Shown here piece after piece: positions 37,561 through 48,495 of a stretch of 64,000 nt of DNA. A model generated the notes under the pieces. It saw only the letters and a program-made list of their open reading frames with translations. It did not search any database and had not been told where the DNA came from. Origin of the DNA: Costus lasius (Eukaryota; Streptophyta; Magnoliopsida; Zingiberales; Costaceae); the NCBI GenBank assembly GCA_027563935.2, contig CM050446.2:122528499-122592498 (forward strand). Reading direction: 5' to 3'. The position numbers and the translations under genes are program-made. Position 1 is the first letter of the stretch. Every line of letters begins with the position of its first letter.

Positions 37561-38555
37561 AGCTCGCAGATGGCTCGACCGGACCCGACCAATTTGCCAT
37601 ATGGTTGGAACCCGAAGATGGGCTCAATGACCTGAGTGTTAGCCTATTGGAATAACAAATTCGCCCCTACGAATACGCTGAATGGACCCCAAGTGTGCCT
37701 GGACGGACCAGATCCGATCAGTGCTATAACTCTATCTGAGGAGCCGTTCGGATCAACCAACAAACTCATTTGAAGATGAGCGAGATGATATGATATACAC
37801 ATAAACCTTTTACGCAGTTTAGAAGGTATCCATGCCATAGCACTATCTAATCTTGTAGTAAACGATCTACTGCTGTGCAATTTTGCAAATGAGATGATAT
37901 ATATGTATATATAATCCATCAAATTGAATATTATCGATATTATAGTGAATTTCTATTTTGATCTTTTTCATGTCATCTTTTTGAATTCCATTTGCTCTTA
38001 GGTTATACAAGTCATGTATAGGGCAAGACTGATCATCTTTACTTGACTTTGATAGGTTATCCAAATAATAATGATTTTAAGATTGTACTATGATAAGTTG
38101 ATTATCAATGTGTATTTGCATTTTTTTTTATTTCTATTTTATGTAATGCATATTACATAATGCATTAGTTTTTAAAATAATTCTTGTTAAGTTGAATTAA
38201 AAAATTGATATCTCAATCAAACTTAGTAGACAATACTTAATCTTATTTTTCCCAAAATGGACTACTCTATATAACCCGTTAAAGGACTTAGGGCCAGTTT
38301 AGGGTTGATTCTACTTCTAGCTTTTGCTGGTCGAAGAATTACTGGTTGAAAGGTAGCTGGCTAGGGGAAACAGAAGCCGTTTGGGAAACTTAAGTGCTGT
38401 TGCGCAAAATAAAATTAGTGTACTATTATATTAAGGACAAATTGCTTAATCCGCGTTTCTTTTCTTCCCTTACACAAATTGCTAATTTGATTTTCTTTTC
38501 TTTATACAAGTCACCTCTACCGTGTAGGTGGCTATCGAGTCTCAAACAGTTGAAT
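37561..38555. other. Intergenic flank left of the retrotransposon stack
   Basis: AT-rich sequence with no gene. The part from 38290 begins AGGGCCAGTTTAGGG, reminiscent of a hAT-type terminus; a possible partner end lies at about 57551 beyond the retrotransposon. The last five bases, TGAAT (38551-38555), are the left target duplication. Confidence 0.45.
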
Positions 38556-39522
38556 TGACGTAGACGCCACCCACAAAGCCAGCCCGCAAAGGTCCAAACG
38601 AGCTCGGCAACCTCCTGCTCGACTGGATCTGTGACCAGCCCACTGCAACTGACGAAATACGAAAGCCCAAATTCCAGAAGATACCTCCACGTGGACGATT
38701 TTCCATTTCGCACAGCTGGATATTGTAACTAATCCTTGATTATCGTAGCCAACTTGTGCTAATCTCTCTGCTTGTTTTTCTATAAATAAGGCTCACTCCC
38801 CTCGAGAAGAGGCAGAGTCGAATGTATGTTTCTTTCTTCTAGTTTAATGCAGTAGTTCATTTCTTTTCTCTATTGTTAGAAGGGTGAATCGTCCCCGCCC
38901 AGGCTGCTCGACGGTGAAGTGTCCCATCGTCACCCTTCTTCTCTTCGTCGCTACAAGCCCCGGCACGAGCTTCTCTTCCCCCTAGAGATGCAGCGCGGCC
39001 GATGATCCCTTCGTCTCCTATAGACAAGGCGATCCTACTTGTTCAAAACCACACGGAGACTGTCTTAGGCAGATCTTGGTGAGGTCGATCTCCGAATATC
39101 TTCCTGTAATGTCCCTCTTGTGTAATATGATTCGGTGTAAGCAGGGAGTTCTGGCGACGTGAGTTCGACGAGGTCATGCTGGATGGACAGCGGAACTGGT
39201 TGTTGGCGTGCGCGGCGAAGAAGCCCCTTCCTCCTTCGGTGAGTAACTGAACTGAGTGAATTCCTTAGAATTTCGTCGCTAATAATCTGCGGGATTTGTT
39301 GTTGCTCCGATACGATTTACTACTTCATACATCATGATTTTTGCTGGTGCTCGTCCTTTCTTCGATCTCTCTGGGATTTATTGAATTGTACGCCAGTGTT
39401 TCCTCCCTTCTTCTCCTATCCCCTCTCATGCAACCGCGAAATTCATCATCAGCCAAGATCGTCACTGTGGTTCCACCATGAATGATTGGATCCAGAACCA
39501 TCCCCATACACGCTCTGCTTCA
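38556..39522 (+). repeat. 5' LTR of outer Ty3/gypsy element (967 bp)
   Basis: It starts TGACGTAGACG and ends CTCTGCTTCA, matching the 3' LTR at 55855-56828. It contains TATAAATAAGGC at about 38784, a likely TATA box for the element transcript. Confidence 0.93.
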
Positions 39523-39525
39523 AAT

Positions 39526-39537
39526 TGGTATCAGAGC
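39526..39537 (+). other. Primer-binding site, initiator tRNA-Met type
   Basis: TGGTATCAGAGC three bases after the 5' LTR is the classic plant retrotransposon primer site complementary to the 3' end of tRNA-iMet. It fixes the plus-strand orientation. Confidence 0.93.
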
Positions 39538-39604
39538 AAACATCTGATCCACTCACTGCATTATTCAGCATCTTTCCGAACTTTTTTTTTCTCATCTGTT
39601 TTAC

Positions 39605-40677
39605 ACCATGGCTAATCGACCATCCAACTACTAGCGACCTACCCCAACAGAGCCAGCACATAACCTAGATACCACTGAGCTCCCAAACTCGTTGATAGCA
39701 AAGTTGATAGATCGAATAGAGGCGTTGGAGGTAGCTGTTCAACGATCCAATGCTCGCCTAGAGCAGTTAGAAAACTCTCCTAGCCTGCGTGGCACTCCTC
39801 CTCTGCCCCCAATAAGGGCGGCGTCTGAGGAAATACCAAGGTTTCTTCCGGACCAAACCTTTAGGGAACTTCCCCGTCGCCTCCCTATGCGACGTGAACG
39901 AAACGGTGAAACCCGTGAGGAAGAACTTGAGTGGGAACCTAGCCAACACCGGCCACGTATAGCCTACCCTCGCTCCCAAGAGGACGACGAGGTCAGGCGT
40001 TTTGTAAAACTGTCGCCTCCTCACTTTGATGGAAGCCTAGATGCGTGAGTTTTCCTAGACTGGGTTACTGCAATTGAGCAGTATTTTGACTGGAGTGGCA
40101 TGCCTGGAAACATGCGAGTGAATGTTGCCCGGCTGCTGTTGCTCAGGCCTGCCAAGCTCCACTGGCTCCATATCGAGTGACAGCGAGAGCGAGTTTATCT
40201 TCCTCCTATTATCAGTTGCGAAGAAATGAAACTGAGACTGACAGAGAAGTATGCACCTCCTTGTTACCGACACCGGTTGCTCGATTAGCTCAGCCGCCTT
40301 TCCCAAGGGAACGTATCTGTATCTGAGTATAGAACCCAGTTCGATGAGTTGCTCATTCGAAGCAACCTTGAGGAGGATCCCAGTTTCACTGTCGCCCGTT
40401 TTAAGAACGGGCTTCGACCTGACATTCGTCGCTCCCTCACTACGAACATTGATGACTCCATCGATATTCTTTACCAGCAAGCCTATGAGGTTGAGCACGA
40501 TCTTAAGAAAGCTTATGTCCGGAACTCTTACCCCATAACTGGACCTTTCCTGCCGCCTCAATGGACAGATCCAAATCCAAGTAATTCTGCTAGAACCTCT
40601 GTCCCAGAACCCCACGCTTCCCCCCTCGCCTCCGATAAAGGCAAGTCTGTTGCCCAAACCTTGCTCAGCCGACCTAC
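39605..40677 (+). pseudogene. Outer element gag, first part, with stops
   Basis: An open stretch 39692-40048 encodes a coiled-coil-like start (IDRIEALEVAVQRSNARL) and a typical gag lead-in ending VKLSPPHFDGSLDA. After a stop, the same protein resumes with the retrotransposon gag domain (about 40050-40550: FLDWVTAIEQYF, then FDELLIRS and RFKNGLRPDI) with at least two more stops. The reading frame is then cut at 40677 by the nested element and continues after 49931. Confidence 0.85.
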
Positions 40678-42108
40678 TGATAGCCATTCCGCAAGTATAC
40701 GGACTATCGAAGTAATATAAATGTATCGATCCCACAAGGACCAAATACCAAGTACCGACTGATTTTATTATCGCAAGCTAGACGATCCTTTAGGGGGTGT
40801 GAAATGGTTGCTAAATTAAGACTAAAGAGGTAAGTACAGTAACTAAATTGAAAAGCAAGTAATCGCACGACTAGGGGTCCAAGGATGCAAGGGATCAGGG
40901 CTATTGTCCACCACCTTGACGTGTTATGCATGGGTAAAATAATAATATGAAAGTCCCTTTTTAGTCCTTGGGTAATCCAAAGATGTGCAGGTTGTCCTCT
41001 CTCGAGCGATGCAACTTGCAGCTAGGTGCTTACCCGATTAAACGTCTACCGTCGTAGTACGCACAACCGAATAAACCTAGTGAGTGCCGGATTGTGCATA
41101 CCATCCCATCATTTGTACATGTTGTCCCCCCTCGAAGATGCAACAAGGTGCTTATACGATTAAACGTCTACCGTCGTAGTACGTACAACCGAGTAAACCT
41201 AAAGGGTGCAAAATGGTATACACTACCCATATTCAATCAACCACTCTCGTGCGATGATTGAGATACTCCTACCTAGGGTTTACAACATCCGGACGTGCCT
41301 CTCGGCTTTACTAGATGTCTAAAAACATGAAGATAACAAAGTGAAATACTCCATTCAATTCACGAGATGCAACTAGGCAAGATAGGAAAATCTAGGGTTC
41401 GTGCAATAAAGTTATCATCCACACATAAAAACGTTCAAGGGGCTTTTCCCAGCCCTGAAACAAAGTTTAAGCTACAATGCTCATGTTCCAAAGCAAAGAA
41501 CAAATCGGTTTCAGCATTCCATCCATGGATAATATAGGCGATTGAATAAGTGAGAAATGAGAAAACAAAACTCCCTCAAGTAGGAAGAAGCCGCCTGGTG
41601 TAGCCTCCTCTTCCTCTAGTCGGTCGTCTTTCTCCTTCACGCTCTCGCGTGGAAGGGTTTTCTTCCTCAGCTCTCCACTAAGCAGTCACTCCCTATGTGT
41701 GTGCATGAAAGAATCGTCCGCCGAATCCTCTCTCGCCCTTACATGAATAGGGCTTTTTGTGTTTGTCTCCCCTTTTGTTGGTCGAATTCCTCTTTTGCCC
41801 TTTCGGAGCTCTCTCTCTGACGTGGATAAGGCGAGGGTAAAGATCTGAAAAAATCGGCCTCATGCGACAAAGAAGTCACGGGGTGTGATTCTGATCGCTG
41901 GGTGGACTGTGGTTCTAGCCGAGAATATAGGTTTAGCTGAAAATAGTCGCACTCCCTCGCCTTTCACCTGAAATGAAGCAAAAACACCCAAGAGTGTAGA
42001 TTCCAAAGATAATACAATAATTCCATGTAAATCAGGTGTAAATGCGAGAATAATGAAGATATAACAATAAAAGTCACATATAATTCTCTATATAAAAATG
42101 ACTTAACA
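40678..42108 (-). repeat. 3' LTR of nested element (left copy, 1,431 bp)
   Basis: On the plus strand it starts TGATAGCC and ends GACTTAACA. It includes an internal direct duplication: a 110-130 bp block with CGATTAAACGTCTACCGTCG occurs at about 40992-41120 and again at about 41121-41230. Confidence 0.92.
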
Positions 42109-42145
42109 AATCTCTCCAGACTTAAACTCTTGCTTGTCCTCAAGC
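42109..42145 (-). other. Polypurine tract region of nested element
   Basis: On the minus strand, GAGGACAAGCAAGAGTTTAAG followed by TCTGGAGAGATT abuts the LTR, the usual form of this tract in Ty3/gypsy elements. It confirms minus-strand orientation. Confidence 0.75.
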
Positions 42146-42531
42146 AAAGATAAGATGAAGCTAAGCTGTACGGATGATCTATAAGATTTGAATCCAAACT
42201 CCTTTAGGAAGATGTTATCACCTATCCGTGTAATGGTCAAGCACCCCACAAATGACAGACTCCTACTAGATATCAAAATGGTAAGCGTTGCAACCCAAAA
42301 TAAACGCGTGTCACACATAGTCTCCACAACCAAGAGTCAATGTTCTGGTTCCTCCCCTTACATAGTATGAGTCCTCCAAGTGGTTTGAGAAGAAAGGTGG
42401 AAAGGGAAAATATCAAGATTTTATACAAATGGTGAGTGATATGAGAGGATCTTTGTCCTCTTTTTTTTTTTGAGAGGATATTTGTCCTCTTTTTTTTTTT
42501 GTGTCTCTAGACTTTGCTAGAGAATCTTTTC

Positions 42532-42532
42532 T

Positions 42533-42574
<42 letters not shown>
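42532..42574. repeat. (AC)n(AT)n microsatellite
   Basis: A run of about 11 AC units followed by about 10 AT units within the 3' part of the nested element. Just upstream, GAGGAT(A/C)TTTGTCCTC plus a T run occurs twice (about 42439-42504). Confidence 0.85.
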
Positions 42575-42979
42575 TGTTTTGATAAAAATGGAGAATGGAG
42601 GATGTTTCACGGATATAATAGACAAGGGGGAGGAGGAACCAGTCAATATCACAATGAGTATGGAAACCTAGTAGCGTCCCACAGTTTAAGTAGGTGCGCA
42701 GCTTAAAAAGAGTCAATCTTCTAGTTATCAGTCACAAGGGGATGAATCGCACACAATAGATTGATATAAGCAAAATCGATAGAGGTGCAGGATCACGCAT
42801 ATGGGTCAAGCTAACAGCAAAAAATAATTTAACCTCATGCCGAAAGACAAGCAAGCTATACTATAAAATTCTAGAACAAGGAGAGACAGTTAAGTGACTA
42901 AGTAATAATTCACAAAAATCAAGGAAAACTAAACAGGCTTGACAAAATAAAGTATCAAGTGGTGAAACCAAATGAAGTA

Positions 42980-44399
42980 TCATGTCAAAAATACAAAAGT
43001 ACCCCCACCCACATGGTAAAATGAGGCATCGTTCCTGATGCCAAAATAGAAAAGCAATAACGCTAACAAAAATGAGGGGGGGCGTGGAGGACTCACAAAG
43101 CTAGTCGCGAAAATCATCCCCCACGTCGCTAAGGTCGTCAAAGGAATCGTCAGATGAGGAACCTGAAGAAGTGTCGTCATCAGATGTAGGGCGCTGGTAA
43201 GGGGCAGTGCACCGGAAACCAGGGAACCGAGAGCGGAGGAACGTATAAATGTTCTGCACGTTGCCCAGCAGCGTATCAATCTGGGACAGCTGAGGGTGGA
43301 GCAGGAGCATCTACAGCGGCAGGACTGATGTTCCAGTTGTCTTGGAACCTGATGGAAGTACGCGCAGTGTTCGGTAGTGCAATGGTATGGAGGCTGCCGC
43401 GTAGCGTGAGGTGGTAGACATCTCCTCGGCGGAAGATCATCTTCATTGCAATGCAAGCCTCCATATCAGCCGCCTACTCCCCTTAGCCTCAGGAGTGCAA
43501 TATGGGTTGTGCCCCAAGTGCAGAGCCAATGGTGTCAGCAGGCCACCAATTGCAATTGTCCCTTTATAGGTTCGGCCGACGTGCTCCAGATGCTTGGCTA
43601 AGTGGTATCCGGTGTTTAGGGGAAATTGGTTCAGCATAGCCCACAGGAAAATGAGTTCCACATGCCTCAGCATACAGTCGTTGTCTCCACGAGCGAAAAT
43701 AGTGTTAGACAATAGGCGATGAGCATATCGCAGGCAAGGATTGGAGATGGAGCTGGCTCTGGCATTCTTGGAGGAATAACGTGCCTCAGAGGAGATGGAA
43801 TGCCAGAATTCATTCTCCCATGTACCGCAGGATTTGTGAAACTCGATATCAGGAGGGAAGTCATAGACTGCGTTAAACTCTTCAAGTGGAAGATGGTACT
43901 CTATGTTGTTCAATCGAAAGCATACCATAAATACTTCATTGTCAGGCCCTGATCTGCTGGTCGAGAAGGAGCTCAGTACCTCCAGAGTAAGGCCGATGTG
44001 TGTTAGAGAGGCTTGATTGAGGAACATTTCCTAGCCAATGTTCTAGAAGAGCCATATGATGTCATCAAAAAGTCCCAGCTGGACCAATGTGGGGGCATCC
44101 ATGTATCTGGTATTCGCGATTCGCCGCCTAGAGAGGGCGAAATATCTGGCTTCATGTTCAGCGCCGCGGAAGCGGATGACATGCCCTTCCGTAGTGGGGT
44201 GGAAATCTGGGTTATGTGGCGGAGGAGGGGTCTGAGAGCGAGCGGGCTGCTTCCCCGCCCGACGCCGGCGGTATGTAGCAGGCAGAACAGGGTCGCTAGG
44301 TGGAACCGGCGCTGGTGAAGTAGCAGGAGGTGAAGACTCGCACTGTCGCTGACGCTTGCTGGAGGAGCCTTTACTAGCGCAAGCCTTATGAGGAGCCAT
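42980..44399 (-). pseudogene. Athila-type ORF (plant transposon protein domain) of nested element
   Basis: The ORF starts at 44399 (MAPHKACASKGSSSKR), has a Pro-rich stretch, then the domain signature HEARYFALSRRRIANTRYMD and LVQLGLFDD. It continues after a frame break at about 44040 with LEVLSSFSTS, FMVCFRLNNIEYHLPLEEF and YDFPPDIEFH. This pattern fits the Athila ORF1 / putative plant transposon protein families, of unknown biochemical role. The tail (43450-42980) is disrupted. In Athila elements such an ORF lies after pol; here it follows protease directly. Confidence 0.75.
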
Positions 44400-44599
44400 G
44401 GTGAGATGAGGTGGTGGAGAGAAAAGGAACTCAGGCGAGGCGATGAAGAAAGAGCGGCGACGAAAAGGGGCAAAAACGGAGCTAGGGTTTTCGCGGGGCG
44501 AGTAAAGGTCGGGGCAGCGGAAGTGAGGGAGGCAGGGGCAGAAAACGGATGTAGGCAGAGGGGATTTTTAAGTTAAGTGGAGGGGACCCCACCGAAAAC

Positions 44600-45010
44600 C
44601 TCGGGGCGTGGTTGTGATCGCTGGGCTCCCCGGGATACATTCTGTGCAATTCTCGGACTTTAGACGATGTGCACTGCAGAAAACTGCCTCCGGAACCACG
44701 GGTCGAGGTGTGGTCACTGGGCACCCAGAGGAACTTTCTGTGGAGAACTTGGATTTAATGTTTTCCTCTGCTAAATCTGCCTCCAGAATCCACGGACGAG
44801 GTCTCGATCGCTGGGTTCCCCGAGGAACTTTCTGTGGAAAACTTTACTTGTGCGGAAGAGTCGCCTCCAATGGTCTGAAATTCCGCGGACCAAGGTTTTA
44901 ATCGCTGGGCGGCCCGAGGAACTTTCTGTGGAGAACGAAACTCATAACATTAAGTGCAGCTACTGGAACCATGGGCGTGACTGTGATCGCTGGATCGACC
45001 GTGGAATTCT
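44600..45010 (-). repeat. 94-bp tandem array in nested element, five degenerate copies
   Basis: The anchor GATCGCTGGG (or one-base variants) occurs at about 44616, 44712, 44806, 44900 and 44985, and three copies share CGAGGAACTTTCTGTGGA. Spacing is 96, 94, 94 and 85 bases. The same anchor also occurs in the LTR at about 41893, so the array may derive from LTR sequence. It occupies the place where pol would be expected. Confidence 0.8.
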
Positions 45011-45750
45011 GGAAATAACGCAATTGGCCCCCAATTGCACCCAGATCATCCCTGAACAATGATAAACACATAATTAGGTTCCACAAAGTCATGAAAACAG
45101 AGTAAAACCCAATACCATTACAAAGCCATCTCAACAACATCAATGGGCAACGCTAAGTACAAAAATCATGGAATACATTACTCAAAACTTCAGCAAAGTG
45201 AATCCATAGCTCAACAACTACGTAAAGAGAGCAGAAGTAGGCAATCGGTCCACAACATCATAGTACCATCACACATCAAAAATTGAGCAAGTAATCACGA
45301 ATCTAAGTAGCAGCTCAAATTCATCTCAATGCATCGAGTGAAAATGTTATGGTATCTTCTAGAAATCTCCAAGATACCAGCGCAACACCATGGTATTTGC
45401 CTCCCAAGTAGAATCAGAAAATCAGCAATTCAAGTAAAACTGGTAAGTGACAAATGAAATCAAAAAATCAGCACAATACCATTTCAGCATAACAAACGAA
45501 AGCAACCAGCGGTAATACCATGGTATTTGCTACAGGGAGGGCTAGCAAAATAGAAACACAGCTAAGCAAAATACTCAAAGGGAGGAAAACTAAGCAAGTG
45601 GTCAATAGATCAAAACACGTTACAGCAAAGCAAATGAAAGTACCATTAAGCAAATTAATAAAAGAACTTAGCAAGAAAACAGAAAAGAGAGCTTGGGTTG
45701 CCTCCCAAGAAGCGCCATTTTAAGGTCTTTGGCTTGACCCTAATGCCATG
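45011..45750 (-). other. Noncoding spacer of nested element
   Basis: About 740 bases, A-rich on the plus strand, with no RT, RNase H or integrase motifs in any frame that I can see. The word ACCATGGTATTTGC recurs at about 45387 and 45517. Confidence 0.6.
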
Positions 45751-46830
45751 TCAAGGTGGTTTGAGCCAATCCGCGTCGTCCAATTGCCGATATGCCCAAG
45801 AGGCACATGATGGTCTGTTTTTACTCTTCTCAGAACCAAGACACGGTAATCTTCTTACACAAACAGTAAACAGTGAATCAAGTCCATCTGGATTAATCTC
45901 ACACCCATCTGAGAGTTGTGTGTATTGCTGAGAAAGCATCATAAGAAAATCTTTAGAGTATTTCCGTTGACTAGCAGCCCCTAAACTGTCATCATCTTGA
46001 TGCATGGTCATTCCGACATTCTGGGGTCCATTCCGTGATATTTTCAGCCTTGGAGTAGAGATAACTACTGCATCCCCCCAGTCATCATTGTCAAAATCTA
46101 CCGTGGGTTTCCTAATTTCAAATGAAGACCTCCCGTTCTCACCATTGTCAAAATCTACCACACTGGAATCAGTTGACCTAACAATCTTGCCGGGTGCATA
46201 TTCACATTTCTTAGTGACTTCACTTGCAAAATATGTCAAGCCCAAATATGCATTATCTTGCTCATTTGCCATGGTATTATTTTCCTGCATCTTATGATTG
46301 GCGATATAGTTGGACACATTAAGCATTTCGTGGTTTGCCTCATGGTGCTCTCTAGATTTCACTTCTCCACATGCCTCTATTGTAATTGTGTCGACCCACT
46401 CATCCTCTACAACATCCATGCTACGGTAAGCTCCTGCAAAGGAATGACACTTTAGACCTCTAGAGATTTCAAAGTTGATAACATCCCCACTGATGTTCAA
46501 CTTAAGCTTCCCATCCCGAACGTCAATTATGGCCCCAGCGGTTGCCAAGAAAGGTCGGCCAAGGCTTATGGGAAATTGGGCATCCTCTTTCATGTCCAAT
46601 ACAATGAAGTCCTCCAGGATAGAAAATCCACCAACCTTGATTGGTATATCTTTCAATATGCCTACCGGATGCCGTATCGAGTGGTCAGCAAATTGCAATG
46701 CAATACTCGTCTCTTTGAGTTCCCCCATATCTAACTTTTTACAGATGGATAGTGGTATGAGACTCACGCTAGACCCAAGGTCACATAGGGCGTGATCAAA
46801 GCTAATATCCCCAATCCGACATGGTACTGA
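45751..46830 (-). pseudogene. Retropepsin-like aspartic protease of nested element
   Basis: An open frame of 338 codons from 46767, preceded in the same frame by HALCDLGSSVSL. That is the plant Ty3 protease active site in the D-L-G form common in Athila/Tat-type elements. Later FPISLGRPFLATAGAIIDV matches the C-terminal protease signature. The long tail has no recognised domain and no RT follows. Confidence 0.82.
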
Positions 46831-47159
46831 GAAACTCCCAGGGTTTTTTCCATATCCAAATTCGTACTGGGCTCATTTAGTGGCTCCACAACGCATGTAT
46901 TGATAGCGTTGCACTGTTCTCTAGGGTTAACTTCGGGTTGTCCAGGAAGTCTACCGGGAGGTCTAGATGAGGATGATGCATGTTGTGCAATTTGATTTTC
47001 AAGCATCTTGCCATGTGTGATCAAGGCATCAACTCGAGAAGTCAGCTGTTGAATACTCTCACTCAGGTGTTCGTATTGCTTAGCTTAGCTGGCCATGAGA
47101 CTTTTAATCATGGATTCCACATTTGACTTTGCTGGTTGAGGGGAAGGTAGTTGTCTCTG

Positions 47160-48364
47160 TTGTTAGAACCCTATTTGTTGTCTATACTCGGGTTGTTGTG
47201 CCACATTGTTGTTGCGGTAAGAAAATTTTGGGTGGCTCTTCCACCCAGGATTATACATGTTGGAGTACGGATCATGTTGTGGTCTTGATTGGAAGCTATT
47301 GAGAGCATTAACTTGATCCGGTGTAGAGTCCTCAAAGGAGCAGGCCCTGGTTGGTAATCGGTTGGAGCTTGCCCTAACATAGGACCATTCTCCTAAGAGA
47401 CAATATTGACTGAGGCGGTAGTGGAGTTCAGTCCCCATGTATCAAACTTGTGAGATAGAGAATCAACCTTGGCTGCGATGGAAGTCAAGGTATCAAGCTC
47501 GAATTTCCCACTTACCTTAGGCGGTCCAGCTCTCTCAGTTGACCACTGGTGGTGGTTCATTGCCATATTTTCTATCAGATTGAAGGCTTTATCAATTTTT
47601 TTGCTCATCAATTCACCACCAGCTGCCGCATCAATGGTAAGTCTGGTATTATAGTTGAGTCCATTGTAGAAGGTATGGATGAGAAACCACTTCTCCATAC
47701 CATGATGAGGGCACATCACTTGATATTCCTTGAAGCGATCCCATGCTTCACATAACGACTCGTTGTCCCTTTGAGCAAAATTAATTATTTGAGTTCTCAA
47801 CTGGGCCGTCTTGCTGGGCGAAAAATATTTAGAAAGGAACGTCGTGGAGAGCTGACTCCATGTTGAAATAGATCTAGATGAGAGTGAGTACAACCAAGCA
47901 CGAGCATGGTCCCGCAATGAGAATGGAAACAATCTCAACCATAATGCGTCATCTGATACTCCGTTCATCTTCATAGTATCACATACTTCAAGGAAGATTG
48001 ACAGATGTAGGTTTGGGTCTTCAAGTGGCGAACCTCCGAATTAATGTTGAGTCACCATGTTTACAAGCGTCGGCTTGATTTCAAAATTATTTGCCTCGAT
48101 TGGAGGCCGAGTGATGCTGGTATGTAGCCCTTGTGCGTTTGGTGAAGCAAAGTCTCTAAGAGTTCGATGGTTGTCCATCTTGAGCTTCTCAATAGATTTC
48201 TCGGAGTGAGTTGCCTCGGACTTAGCTTTTCTACGGCGCCAGAAGGTCTTCTCAATTTCAGGATCTCGAGGTGCTAGTTCTCCCGACCGTAGAGTCCTAC
48301 GCATAAACCAAGCAGTGCAAAAGCAACCTTTCCAAATAACAAAAAGATGTTCAGTGATTATCAA
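47160..48364 (-). pseudogene. gag of nested element
   Basis: The N-terminal part (48364-48041) ends at an in-frame TAA. The next part (about 48040-47393) carries the retrotransposon gag signature: LFPFSLRDHARAWLYSL, then STFLSKYFSPSKTAQLR and NGLNYNTRLTIDAAAGG. After a TAG at about 47393 the linker NMYNPGWKSHPKFSYRNN follows in another frame. No CCHC knuckle was found. At least two stops and a frame change make it defective. Confidence 0.87.
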
Positions 48365-48471
48365 AAATATAAAAAGATTTTAACACTAGATAACTAAAAA
48401 TTAGTAATCTAAAAGAAAGAAAAGTGTCTAGTCTAGCAATAACTTAACCGTGTCGATATTGATAAATTTGG

Positions 48472-48489
48472 TCCCCGGCAACGGCGCCA
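48472..48489 (-). other. Primer-binding site of nested element
   Basis: On the minus strand TGGCGCCGTTGCCGGGGA lies six bases after the 5' LTR. This is a widespread plant Ty3/gypsy primer site; I recall it as complementary to tRNA-Asp. It fixes the minus orientation. Confidence 0.85.
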
Positions 48490-48495
48490 AAAACT

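Noticed and set aside
40055..40744. Minus-strand ORF of 229 codons
   Set aside because: Antisense to the outer gag and running into the nested LTR; no conserved domain.
42980..44399. Retrovirus-type envelope gene in the nested element
   Set aside because: The ORF matches Athila-type plant transposon domains; no signal peptide or membrane span typical of an envelope protein was seen.
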